From positions 1 through 37,514 of the forward strand of contig JALOOG010000030.1 of the NCBI GenBank assembly GCA_025454525.1: a stretch of 37,514 bases of DNA. The letters are read 5' to 3'. The DNA comes from Anaerolineae bacterium. GTDB taxonomy: Bacteria > Chloroflexota > Anaerolineae > Aggregatilineales > Phototrophicaceae. Each line of letters begins with the position of its first letter. Position 1 is the first letter of the stretch. Shown here piece after piece: positions 23,817-32,288 of this stretch. Position numbers and translations under genes: made by a program. The notes under the pieces were generated by a model. That model did no database searches. It saw nothing but the letters and a program-made list of their open reading frames with translations, and was not told where the DNA came from.

Positions 23817-26144
23817 CTACTTTTTCTTCAGCCAGTCGCTGTCTAAATCTTCATCATCAGAATGATTCTGTGATTTTCGGGGTTCGGATTGTTGATCATC
23901 AACGGGTTGGTAACGGGAACGCTGTCCAATACCACGCCCGCGCCGGGTGGGAATCGAGTCATCTTCCCCTTTATCGATCTTACGGATTTCCTCGTAATTG
24001 GTCGGGTCATCCGCAACTTGATCCTCCGGCTCATCTTTGAAGCGCGCACGAGCATCCGGTTCAGTGGGAACACGGCTATACTTTTCTTCCTCAACTTCGT
24101 TCGGAGCGGGTTTCGCTGCCTCTTGCGCGGATTTTAGGTTAGGCATCATCTCGGTTTTATGATCATTGCGCGGCGCAGCCACACGCAACTTGAGGATGAT
24201 CGTATTCGCCACCTTGATCACCGATCCATCGGCTAAGGGGCGCGGTGACTCTTTGGCACGCAACGGAGTCCCATCGACCATCGTCCCATTCGTTGAGCCT
24301 TCTTCGCGAATCGTAAAGCCTTTGCTCTCGCTATAGAAGATCGTGAAGTGTCGTCCGCTGATCCGGCTTTCTGGAATTTCAAAGTGACAGCCAGCCTCAA
24401 GATCGCGCCCGATCGTAAATTCATTACGGGTGATCGGGATCACGGTGATATTATGTTTTTCTAGCCCGCCTTGTACCACCAATTCACCGTAAACTTTTTT
24501 GCCGCTTGTACCACCGCCACTTTTACCACCACTGGCAGGTTGTTTTCCGGTATTGGCACTTGGGGCTTGGAAGATCTGGGTTTTTTGTTTGACCGTCTGC
24601 ACGGTGGTTTTCATCACTTGCCCCGCCCGCGCCGAGACTTGTTGACCGGCCTTGGTGCGTGTCAAAAAGATGTACATAAACACCATCGTCACCAATAACA
24701 CGATCACCGAAAGCCCTAACCCACCCGTGATCACCACGTCGGTTTCACGCGATGCGCCGGGGATAAATACCGATCCCGGTGTTGGTGGTGGGGTGAATGT
24801 TGGCACAGGCGTAAACGTGGGTTGTGGGGTAAAGGTCGGTTGTGGCGTAAACGTGGCTTGCACAGGCACTGGTAACACCTGAATGGATGCGACACTGGTC
24901 GTCGTGGCCGTTTTGCCCGCTGCATCGGTAATCGTTACCGTTAAGGTAGCCTCGGTGGTGACATCTAATGCGATATAGCTAGACAAATCCCACGGAAGCA
25001 CGATGTTACCGTCCTCGTTAAAGGTGGGGTTATCGGTTTCATAGGCCGTTTGTAAAGATCGGCCGTCAGCATCGGTGACATCTAAGCGCACCGTTTGGAT
25101 CTCACGTTCGATCTCATCCGGGAAACGCACGCGCACGATGATCTCTTCTTGAGTGAGATCAAATGACCCGTCTAATTGCTGATTGCGGATCGGGCGGAGA
25201 TTGGTCGGCGCGATGATCTCAACTTCCGGCGCTTGGAACAGCGGTTCATAGCTAAATTCGGTTTCCGCCGACCCGTTAGGGGTTTGTACCTCTAGGGTGA
25301 CATTGCGTGTTTGTTCCGGTGAAATATCGGTGGAGGTATATTGTAAGGTGTAGGTGGTACGGAGGTTCATGATGCTTTCGTAAAGCGCGAGTAACGACCC
25401 TGAAGGGGTCACATTACCGCCTCCACCCACTGCTAGATCGCCACGATTTTCGACGAATGTCCCACCACCCGCAATGGCGATTGTCCGCCAACTTTCGGTG
25501 ACACTAGCGCGTTGACGATGTGCCTGTACCACATGCAACGGAATCCCAATATCTTCAAATGGATCCGCTTCATTGCGAACTTGGCCTTGAAAGTAACTTC
25601 CGACCAACAGCGCCACTCGTGGTTGATCTGGATCAGCCGCTACCAATTCGTCATAGGCAGCGGTAATCCCATCGGTCAGCGAGGGGGCATCTTGACCGGT
25701 TTGTAATGCTTCAATTGCGTTAACAATCTGTGCGCCGGTGCGAAAATTCGTAACTGAGTGGGGGAATCTATTCAAAATATGAAAGGTGACGGTATCCCCT
25801 TCTAAGTAGTAATTGTCAAAAAAGGCCCGTAAGGTTTGTTGAATGAGATCGACATCCGAACCACTAGGTAACGAGATGATCACAGCCATCGTGATCGGTT
25901 GTGTTCGGGCGGACTCTACGGTGAGGCCTTCAGACGACTCCGAAATCGTAAAACTATTGGCGTTTAAGTTGGGGACAGCTTGTCCGTTTTGCCTGACCGT
26001 AACATCAAGTTCGATCACGGGAAAGTTAGAGGCATCAACTTCAACGACCTCCACTGTCAACCTTGACTGCGCTTGTAAACTGCCCATAAACAGCAACAAC
26101 AGCCACACGAGCAATCCCCATCGCATTAGGGTTTTTGGAAACAT
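23817..26144 (-). CDS. second VWA-TM-FHA protein (degenerate MIDAS)
   Basis: A 775-aa membrane protein with signal peptide 1-26 (MFPKTLMRWG...SLQAQ). The N-terminal part up to about 290 is VWA-like, but the MIDAS first strand reads MAVIISLPSGSDV where DxSxS is expected, so metal binding is doubtful. Ig-like strands follow, then a TFTPQPTFTP-type stalk, a TM helix at about 471-497 and cytoplasmic basic linker. The FHA domain (about 553-640) has FTIGRDLEAG (R near 580), SRISGRHF and EGSTNGTMVDG. A charged, disordered tail of about 110 residues ends the protein and may itself be a kinase substrate (many Ser, Thr and acidic residues). The start at 26144 was chosen for the GGGAG five bases upstream. 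Same run as the kinase and PP2C. Confidence 0.9.
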   Translation of the reverse strand: MFPKTLMRWGLLVWLLLLFMGSLQAQSRLTVEVVEVDASNFPVIELDVTVRQNGQAVPNLNANSFTISESSEGLTVESARTQPITMAVIISLPSGSDVDLIQQTLRAFFDNYYLEGDTVTFHILNRFPHSVTNFRTGAQIVNAIEALQTGQDAPSLTDGITAAYDELVAADPDQPRVALLVGSYFQGQVRNEADPFEDIGIPLHVVQAHRQRASVTESWRTIAIAGGGTFVENRGDLAVGGGGNVTPSGSLLALYESIMNLRTTYTLQYTSTDISPEQTRNVTLEVQTPNGSAETEFSYEPLFQAPEVEIIAPTNLRPIRNQQLDGSFDLTQEEIIVRVRFPDEIEREIQTVRLDVTDADGRSLQTAYETDNPTFNEDGNIVLPWDLSSYIALDVTTEATLTVTITDAAGKTATTTSVASIQVLPVPVQATFTPQPTFTPQPTFTPVPTFTPPPTPGSVFIPGASRETDVVITGGLGLSVIVLLVTMVFMYIFLTRTKAGQQVSARAGQVMKTTVQTVKQKTQIFQAPSANTGKQPASGGKSGGGTSGKKVYGELVVQGGLEKHNITVIPITRNEFTIGRDLEAGCHFEIPESRISGRHFTIFYSESKGFTIREEGSTNGTMVDGTPLRAKESPRPLADGSVIKVANTIILKLRVAAPRNDHKTEMMPNLKSAQEAAKPAPNEVEEEKYSRVPTEPDARARFKDEPEDQVADDPTNYEEIRKIDKGEDDSIPTRRGRGIGQRSRYQPVDDQQSEPRKSQNHSDDEDLDSDWLKKK

Positions 26145-26205
26145 ATGCGCTCCCCTAAATATAATCCTAAAATAAATCCCGCCTATATGGGCGTGCTTGC
26201 CCACT

Positions 26206-26234
26206 ATCATAACGGAAAAAAAGCGAGATCGCCA
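26206..26234 (-). promoter_or_regulatory. weak candidate promoter for the VWA-FHA/kinase/PP2C run
   Basis: On the minus strand TGGCGA, a 17-base spacer and TATGAT precede the ATG at 26144 by about 62 bases. The -10 is fair, the -35 poor. It lies between a terminator and the operon start, where a promoter is expected. Confidence 0.35.
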
Positions 26235-26308
26235 TTTATCGATCGCGATTCCGTCCTTTAGATTAATAAAATTGACCTTTGTTGCAGGTGAGAAAATGCA
26301 GAAAATGA

Positions 26309-26333
26309 CGCTGATCAGATCACCCGATCAGCG
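26309..26333 (-). terminator. hairpin after the EspG-like gene
   Basis: CGCTGATC (26309-26316) and GATCAGCG (26326-26333) form a perfect 8-bp stem. On the minus strand it is followed by a T-rich stretch (TCATTTTCTGCATTTTC). It ends the WXG100-fusion/EspG-like unit and separates it from the kinase run. Confidence 0.65.
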
Positions 26334-26342
26334 CTACGAATG

Positions 26343-27140
26343 CTATTGGACTTCATGTAAGAGCGTTTGATACAACTCTTCTCCGGATGAGGGGTCAATG
26401 GTGACAACTTGATCGCTAAACGTCATCCGTAACACATCATTGCCATGCCGAAACAAGGCAAAACTGCGATCCGTATTCAGTTGACGTTGCGCCCCTTCAC
26501 CTTCGGCCCGCAAAAAGATCACCGAATGTTTGCCGTCTTGCCCTTGCATCATTTCAACCATGAAGGCTGCATCTCGGGCTTGCAGTCCTGCTTGTGTTAA
26601 CAACTGTTGCGCTTGATTCATTTGTTTAGTTTTGATCAATTCAGCCAATTGATTAAACTGTTCAAGGCTGATCGAAAAGCTCCCCTCAACGCCGCTCAAA
26701 TTTGGCACTTGCAAGCGTTCCACCATACGCCGCACCAATAACTCGCGTTCATTGGTGGCCGTAAACTCATGTACCCCGTGTTCTACCGCGTAATGATGTT
26801 CAATACATAACTTGGGGCTAAAGTAATAGACATAGAGTTGTGGCGTGTTATCTGGGAGATCGCTAGATAACACCAAGGCCTGTTGTGCCAAGGCATAAGC
26901 CCCTAACACCCCGCTCACGATCACATCAATTTTGAGTCCGCCGTCCTCCTCGGTTTGCACCAATCCACGCGCCCGCAATCCAGCGAGTCCCGCAGCAAGA
27001 CGAGCTTGGGCCACTTCTTCGGTTTTGACATCTGGGTATAGGGTTTTCCCCATACCGACCATTGGCGGAATCAACAAGGTAAATTGTAACCACGCGAGTT
27101 CATCGTGGCTGAGTCGAAAGTGTAGGATGTTTTGCGACAT
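26343..27140 (-). CDS. EspG-like putative type VII secretion chaperone
   Basis: A 265-aa soluble alpha/beta protein. The order of elements resembles EspG proteins of ESX systems: an N-terminal helix after a short strand (LSHDELAWLQFTL), then an A-rich helix and the phrase AGLAGLRARGLVQTE, then strands such as LYVYYFSPKLCIEHH and HSVIFLRAEGEG, and a C-terminal dimer-like strand-helix region (RMTFSDQVVTIDPSS). In mycobacteria EspG binds PE-PPE substrates for type VII export. The gene is six bases downstream of the WXG100-headed protein, a likely client. The assignment rests on pattern memory and neighbourhood, not on a search. Confidence 0.55.
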   Translation of the reverse strand: MSQNILHFRLSHDELAWLQFTLLIPPMVGMGKTLYPDVKTEEVAQARLAAGLAGLRARGLVQTEEDGGLKIDVIVSGVLGAYALAQQALVLSSDLPDNTPQLYVYYFSPKLCIEHHYAVEHGVHEFTATNERELLVRRMVERLQVPNLSGVEGSFSISLEQFNQLAELIKTKQMNQAQQLLTQAGLQARDAAFMVEMMQGQDGKHSVIFLRAEGEGAQRQLNTDRSFALFRHGNDVLRMTFSDQVVTIDPSSGEELYQTLLHEVQ

Positions 27141-27146
27141 GAACGT

Positions 27147-28403
27147 TTAATCACCTCTGTCAAACAGTGAATTGAACCCACCGACTACCCCGTCCACCAC
27201 ATCGCGCCCCATGTCTACGAACGAATTTTGGTTCACATATTCGATCACCTGATCAGAGGTTTGTGTGATGTCCCGTTGTAAGTCTTGTGGAATCCATGAC
27301 GAATTATTGACCCAATTATTGAGTTCAGCACCCCCTTGAGTCAATTGTAAATCAAGCCAACGTTCGGGATATTCTACGGCCCCAATGAAAATATCGCCGA
27401 TCGCGCTCACCGTGCGTTGTCCGCTTAACATCGGATTATTTGCCTCTCGATCCAACCCAAAAAACTCACCGACTTCACCCACATACGGCACACCTAGATC
27501 CGACAAGCCGCCAATAATTTGGGTGGGAACATAGGTTTGCACATCATACAACAAGCGTGAAAATTCATAAGTCACATTGCCAATGTCCACTTTAGAGGCG
27601 GTTTCAAAGTAGTTGTTGGTGGACTCGAACAGTGAATTTTGCATACTGGGTGAGAGGTTATAGGTCTCCGCCATGATCCGCGATTGGATGACTTCAAGAT
27701 CCGCATACAATTGATGCGCTGAATTTGCTACGCCGATCACGGCCCCCGCCGGATGCAACCCGATCAACTCGTTAATGGCGGCATCGTACAAGGCGATCGT
27801 GCCGCCCCGGAACAGATTAGGTTCTTCGTCAAATTTTTCGCCGTATTTTAATCCGGCGGTGACAAACATCGGGCCAAAAATGGCCAAAGCCCCCGCCCCT
27901 TGGCCACCCGGAGTCAATAAAAGACCGAGTCCGGTCGCTTCAAAAAGGGGAGTCGCAGTGAGGATACCCCACGCATCACCCGCAGTTTTAAAGCCGAATG
28001 ACCAATCCATCAAATCACCCCACCGCGAATCAGCGGGCGCGTTTTGGAAGCCCGGCACGCTACTTCCACCCCCCGGCGATCCGGGCATTCCGGGCGCATG
28101 ACCGATCCCGCCGAATTGACCGGCCGCTTCTTGTTCGGCGTTATACATCACTTCGGCGATCTGGCGGATCGCGTGTGCAGATTGTTGATACGCCGCGATC
28201 AAACGCTTTAAGCGGGGCATCACCTCATCATTAAATTCAGCAAAAAAGGCATCCGATCCCATGCCGATCCAACCCGATTCGAGTTGTCCCGCACATTGAC
28301 GCAAGGAACGTTCTAACTCGCTAAATTGTTCCCCACCCGCATCAAAAAGTTGACTGATCTGATCAAGTTGTTCGTAATTGACTTGAATGATATTCGTGGC
28401 CAT
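27147..28403 (-). CDS. WXG100-headed long protein (putative type VII effector)
   Basis: A 418-aa protein. Residues 1-96 are a WXG100 domain with WIGMGSDAF, very like the small gene 1 (VNYEQLDQISQ, PRLKRLIAAYQ, NAEQEAAGQF). A Gly/Pro linker (GHAPGMPGSPGGGSSVPG) follows, then about 290 residues with hydrophobic helices (GLGLLLTPGGQGAGALAIFGP, HPAGAVIGVANSAHQLY) and a Gln/Asn-rich tail. I do not recognise the C-terminal domain; no catalytic motif of known toxins is seen. The architecture (WXG100 head plus large unique tail) is that of ESX/LXG-type effectors. The start is ambiguous: a TTG at 28412 has AGGAG four bases upstream, while the ATG at 28403 is favoured by similarity to the small WXG100 gene. 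Confidence 0.82.
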   Translation of the reverse strand: MATNIIQVNYEQLDQISQLFDAGGEQFSELERSLRQCAGQLESGWIGMGSDAFFAEFNDEVMPRLKRLIAAYQQSAHAIRQIAEVMYNAEQEAAGQFGGIGHAPGMPGSPGGGSSVPGFQNAPADSRWGDLMDWSFGFKTAGDAWGILTATPLFEATGLGLLLTPGGQGAGALAIFGPMFVTAGLKYGEKFDEEPNLFRGGTIALYDAAINELIGLHPAGAVIGVANSAHQLYADLEVIQSRIMAETYNLSPSMQNSLFESTNNYFETASKVDIGNVTYEFSRLLYDVQTYVPTQIIGGLSDLGVPYVGEVGEFFGLDREANNPMLSGQRTVSAIGDIFIGAVEYPERWLDLQLTQGGAELNNWVNNSSWIPQDLQRDITQTSDQVIEYVNQNSFVDMGRDVVDGVVGGFNSLFDRGD

Positions 28404-28510
28404 ATCGGTCAATGGTCTCCTTCGATATAATTATGTCAAAAATGATAACGCAACTTTGATTGTAAACCTATAGTCCAAACGTCACAATTTGAAAAAATTT
28501 TAATCAAACA

Positions 28511-28534
28511 GGATGCGCCCGTCTGAACGCATCC
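28511..28534 (-). terminator. terminator after pyrH
   Basis: GGATGCG (28511-28517) and CGCATCC (28528-28534) form a 7-bp stem. On the minus strand the following sequence is T-rich (TGTTTGATTAAAATTTTTTC). It lies about nine bases past the pyrH stop codon. Confidence 0.7.
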
Positions 28535-28542
28535 GCAAGCCG

Positions 28543-29337
<795 letters not shown>

Positions 29338-29355
29338 CTAGTCTCCTCGTTATGC

Positions 29356-29385
29356 AAAAAAAAGGGATTAGCAAACGCTAATCCC
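29356..29385 (-). terminator. rho-independent terminator after tsf
   Basis: GGGATTAGC (29364-29372) and GCTAATCCC (29377-29385) pair perfectly over 9 bp with a 4-nt loop. On the minus strand it is followed by eight T (29363-29356). It separates tsf from pyrH, so pyrH would need its own promoter or readthrough. Confidence 0.93.
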
Positions 29386-29428
29386 GTTCTGAACCTTCAG
29401 ACCGTATAAAATTCGGTGGATGACACCA

Positions 29429-30067
29429 TTAAGCTTCATCAGACGACTCAACGGTCGCACCCAGTTGAAAGCGTGCAAACCGACGGATGTCACAACGTTC
29501 ACCCACGGTTGCCACTAACTCTTGTAACAATTGAGCGATCGTCTTGCTATCATCCTTGAGGAACGGTTGTTCCAATAGCACGATCTCCTCAAAGAACTTG
29601 TCCATGCGGCCTTCGATGATCTTTTCTAAGATGTCATCGGGTTTTTTGGCGTTTTTGGGATCTTCTTTCAGGATGCGTAATTGCATGTGGCGTTCTGCAT
29701 CGATCACATTTTGCGGGATTTCTTCACGACGCACGTAAGCGGGTGCAAGGTTAGCGATGTGCAACGCAAGATCTTTAGCAAACTGTTGAAAGGCCTCGGT
29801 CGCGGCCACAAAGTCTGTTTCGCAATTGACTTCAACCATTACGCCGATCCGTTTGTTGAAGTGCAAGTACGACTCGATCAAGCCCTCGTTCATAGCGCGA
29901 TCAGAGCCGAGTTTCTTAGCGGCCTTGGCGAGTCCTTTTTCACGCAAAAAGTCCGCGGACTTTTGGAAATCGCCCGCGTTTTGTTCTAAGGCTTTTTTGC
30001 AATCCAACGGGCCGGCCCCCGTCGCCTCACGTAAATCTTTGACCATTTGGGCGGTAATCTCTGCCAT
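29429..30067 (-). CDS. tsf: elongation factor Ts
   Basis: A 212-aa elongation factor that exchanges GDP for GTP on EF-Tu. The N-terminal UBA-like helix reads MVKDLREATGAGPLDCKKAL, and the core motif NCETDFVA is at 81-88. The protein is shorter than the E. coli 283-aa form and has one core subdomain, as in Thermus and Chloroflexota. It lies between rpsB and pyrH in the same orientation. A perfect 14-bp palindrome lies 33-46 bases upstream of its ATG (30100-30113), so its expression may be regulated separately from rpsB. Confidence 0.97.
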   Translation of the reverse strand: MAEITAQMVKDLREATGAGPLDCKKALEQNAGDFQKSADFLREKGLAKAAKKLGSDRAMNEGLIESYLHFNKRIGVMVEVNCETDFVAATEAFQQFAKDLALHIANLAPAYVRREEIPQNVIDAERHMQLRILKEDPKNAKKPDDILEKIIEGRMDKFFEEIVLLEQPFLKDDSKTIAQLLQELVATVGERCDIRRFARFQLGATVESSDEA

Positions 30068-30099
30068 GTGAGTCTTTTTCCCCTCGTGTTGGTGATAAC

Positions 30100-30113
30100 C
30101 TTTTGTACAAAAG
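30100..30113. promoter_or_regulatory. 14-bp palindrome upstream of tsf
   Basis: CTTTTGTACAAAAG is a perfect palindrome between rpsB and tsf, 33 bases before the tsf start. It could be an operator for a dimeric regulator or a short RNA hairpin. No -35/-10 pair is certain here. Confidence 0.4.
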
Positions 30114-30146
30114 TGTAAACGTACACTGTTAAAACAGATTTAAGAA

Positions 30147-30170
30147 CAGGGCGCATGTGATTGCGCCCTG
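30147..30170 (-). terminator. hairpin after rpsB
   Basis: CAGGGCGC (30147-30154) and GCGCCCTG (30163-30170) pair perfectly over 8 bp. The minus-strand sequence after it is TTCTTAAATCTGTTTT, a discontinuous U tract, so it likely attenuates transcription into tsf. Confidence 0.65.
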
Positions 30171-30180
30171 ACTGCTGATC

Positions 30181-31035
30181 TTATTCGTTGTCGCCTTCTT
30201 CATCGTCCTCAAACAGACGTTGATCCCGCAGTTTGGCGAGCGTCGATTTCCCAAGATACCGTTCATCGCCTTCTTCTTCATCCTCATACTTGCTGAGGTC
30301 AATCTCAGGCGTGAAGTCATCTTCGGTCATTTGTTCATCGTCTTTACCGCGCATGGCGCGTCCTTCGATCACCGCGTCCGCCATTGCACCCACCAATAAC
30401 TTAATTGAGCGCATCGCGTCATCATTAGCGGGCAGAATATAATCCACCACATCCGGATCGCTATTGGTATCCACCAAGGCCAACACGGGAATGTTGAGGA
30501 TATTGGCTTCTTTAACGGCGGTTGTTTCGCGTTTGGTGTCCACCACAATCAACAATTCAGGTTCACGTTTCATGTTACGGATACCGCCGAGACGCAATTG
30601 GAGTTTGTCGATCTCACGGTTTAACATCAAAGCTTCGCGTTTGGTGATGAGATCAAACTCCCCTTTATCGCGACGTTGTTCTAGCTTACGCAAAGCATCA
30701 ATCCGTGCGCGGATCGTGCGCCAATTGGTGAGAGTGCCGCCTAACCAACGGGTGTTGATGTAAGGCATCCCACAACGACGCGCTTCTTCAGCGATCGTCT
30801 CTTGCGCTTGCCGTTTAGTACCGACAAACAAGATCGTACCGCCATTACGCACCAGATCGCGCACCAGATCATAATATTGATTCAGGTTAACGATGGTTTG
30901 TTGCAGATCAATGATATGAATACCATTGCGTTGAGTGAAGATGTAAGGTGACATCTTCGGATTCCATTTTTGCGTGCGATGGCCGAAATGAACCCCCATT
31001 TCGAGCAACTGCCGCATGGTGACATTCGAGGGCAT
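30181..31035 (-). CDS. rpsB: 30S ribosomal protein S2
   Basis: A 284-aa S2 protein of the small ribosomal subunit. Recognised by [42 protein letters not shown] and the [20 protein letters not shown] motif. A Lys/Glu-rich tail (about 235-284, with [21 protein letters not shown]) extends beyond the usual 240-residue form. AAGGAG lies before the ATG. It heads the rpsB-tsf-pyrH cluster on the minus strand, has its own sigma-70-type promoter about 120 bases upstream, and a leader containing a perfect palindrome that could serve S2 autoregulation. Confidence 0.97.
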   Translation of the reverse strand: MPSNVTMRQLLEMGVHFGHRTQKWNPKMSPYIFTQRNGIHIIDLQQTIVNLNQYYDLVRDLVRNGGTILFVGTKRQAQETIAEEARRCGMPYINTRWLGGTLTNWRTIRARIDALRKLEQRRDKGEFDLITKREALMLNREIDKLQLRLGGIRNMKREPELLIVVDTKRETTAVKEANILNIPVLALVDTNSDPDVVDYILPANDDAMRSIKLLVGAMADAVIEGRAMRGKDDEQMTEDDFTPEIDLSKYEDEEEGDERYLGKSTLAKLRDQRLFEDDEEGDNE

Positions 31036-31098
31036 GAAAAAAACTCCTTCAATTGGGTGTGTTTATGCGTTCATTCCGTTCGTCCTCAAGTCGCTTAA

Positions 31099-31112
31099 GC
31101 GCTGATCAGCGC
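31099..31112 (-). promoter_or_regulatory. palindrome in the rpsB leader
   Basis: GCGCTGATCAGCGC is a perfect 14-bp palindrome about 64 bases before the rpsB ATG, within the transcribed leader. Flanking CTCAAG (31085-31090) and CTTGAG (31134-31139) could form an outer stem. Ribosomal protein S2 is known to autoregulate through leader structures in several phyla; whether this is one is inference. Confidence 0.4.
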
Positions 31113-31160
31113 CCAACACGCGCCTTGAGTCCCGGAATGTGATGATTATCAAGCGGCGGA

Positions 31161-31189
31161 ATTGTATCAGGGCGACCGGAGGCATTCAA
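31161..31189 (-). promoter_or_regulatory. promoter of rpsB
   Basis: On the minus strand TTGAAT, a 17-base spacer and TACAAT, with TGA directly before the -10 box (TGn extended). This is close to consensus in both boxes and gives an rpsB leader of about 118 nt. Confidence 0.7.
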
Positions 31190-31243
31190 GGATCGATTTA
31201 CCTGAAACGTGTCGAGGTGTGATCCTCCGGTATATCCGTTTTT

Positions 31244-31444
31244 TTAGCGACTCGATGCGCTAGGGGCCTTTTCGATCAACAAATAGGCAATAAAGCCCAC
31301 AATCGGGAATTGGATTACGATCCACATCCATAACAGTTTTGATAAACCGTTGATCTCAGTGTGCCGTAAGCGTATGAAGGTCAACAGAGGGGGTAACAGC
31401 AGACCCATCAGAAGCAACACATTGATCACAGTGCTATTCAACAT
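31244..31444 (-). CDS. small PLDc_N-type two-helix membrane protein
   Basis: A 66-aa protein with two transmembrane helices (about 5-25 and 37-58). The arrangement HTEINGLSKLLWMWIVIQFP...GFIAYLLI resembles the phospholipase D N-terminal (PLDc_N) family of short membrane proteins, whose function is unproven. AGGAGGAG precedes the ATG, a very strong ribosome binding site, which supports translation. It lies upstream of rpsB in the same orientation but separated by the rpsB promoter. Confidence 0.7.
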   Translation of the reverse strand: MLNSTVINVLLLMGLLLPPLLTFIRLRHTEINGLSKLLWMWIVIQFPIVGFIAYLLIEKAPSASSR

Positions 31445-31453
31445 GATCTCCTC

Positions 31454-31687
31454 CTATAAACGCCACCACCCTTGACGGGTGATCATGACTCCGATGCTGA
31501 ATTGTTGTTGCCAGACCGGAATAACCACATCGGCACGTAATTCACCTGTGGTACGTGCATCAGTACGCCGCCATGCGGTGCTACCTAGCGCGCTGGACGT
31601 ACTAGTGTTGAAATTAACCCATTGATACCCGATGATCATCGGATAAGTGCCGTCACGATCGATCCAATTGAGGGTGACACATAACAC
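31454..31687 (-). pseudogene. fibronectin-like domain fragment
   Basis: A 77-codon frame starting at GTG. Residues 3-33 read as FN3-type strands (VTLNWIDRDGTYPMIIGYQW). A stand-alone half-domain of this kind is unlikely to be functional, and no signal peptide is present. It is probably the tail of a formerly larger secreted protein, of which several intact relatives lie earlier in the window. It could also be a real small protein; confidence is low. Confidence 0.35.
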
Positions 31688-31790
31688 TCACTTTCTAATG
31701 AGTATTCGATAGCATTTATTCTAAAGTAAATACAATGGTAAGATCAAGAATAAAACTTTTGTTCTAATCACGCGCTCATCAACAATGCCA

Positions 31791-32273
31791 CTAGATCAAG
31801 GTAAATAAATCGCTGATCGGCACTTGTAAGCCCGGAAACAAGGTCTCACCATCCAACACATCACCCGGCAAATAAGCGCGGATCAAGCGCGGGGAGTCGC
31901 GATGTATGCGATGAATTTCCCCTAAGCCAACATAAGCGATCCAAACTTCGATCGTTCCGGCGGCTAAGTAATCGCGTACTTTGGCCATGGTGATCATGTC
32001 CGCTTCAGTAATAGTGACCGCCTCAAAAGCAAAATCAGGCGCGCCGGGGTATGGCAACCACCGATCGAACACGTTTAACTTTTCGGGTCGCAAAAACGAG
32101 ACATCCGGCACTTGTGAAAATCCCACCTGTTCAGCCGCTTTCCACAAGACGTAATGCAATCCGCCGGGCAACACCCGCCCTAAACGATGCGTGGTGACAT
32201 GGGCATCTAACACGCGATACAAATTGCCAGAGACGGCCGCACGCATCAAATTGATCGGGGTGGTGGTAAACAT
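31791..32273 (-). CDS. Uma2-family PD-(D/E)XK nuclease-fold protein
   Basis: A 160-aa cytoplasmic protein of the Uma2 (DUF820) family, restriction-endonuclease-fold proteins abundant in cyanobacteria and Chloroflexota. Recognised by VPDVSFLRPEK, APDFAFEAVTITEAD and KVRDYLAAGTIEVWIAYVG, where PD...E...K make the putative PD-(D/E)XK active centre (Asp in APDF, Glu in FEAV, Lys in MAKV). The family usually reads (P/D)D-(L/F)-xxE-V-xSPSD; here TITEAD replaces SPSD, so activity may be weak. Biological roles are unproven; links to mobile elements are common. It starts 15 bases after the upstream frame (32289-32741) and has AAGGA before the ATG. Confidence 0.75.
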   Translation of the reverse strand: MFTTTPINLMRAAVSGNLYRVLDAHVTTHRLGRVLPGGLHYVLWKAAEQVGFSQVPDVSFLRPEKLNVFDRWLPYPGAPDFAFEAVTITEADMITMAKVRDYLAAGTIEVWIAYVGLGEIHRIHRDSPRLIRAYLPGDVLDGETLFPGLQVPISDLFTLI

Positions 32274-32288
32274 CGCAATCCTTTCGGC

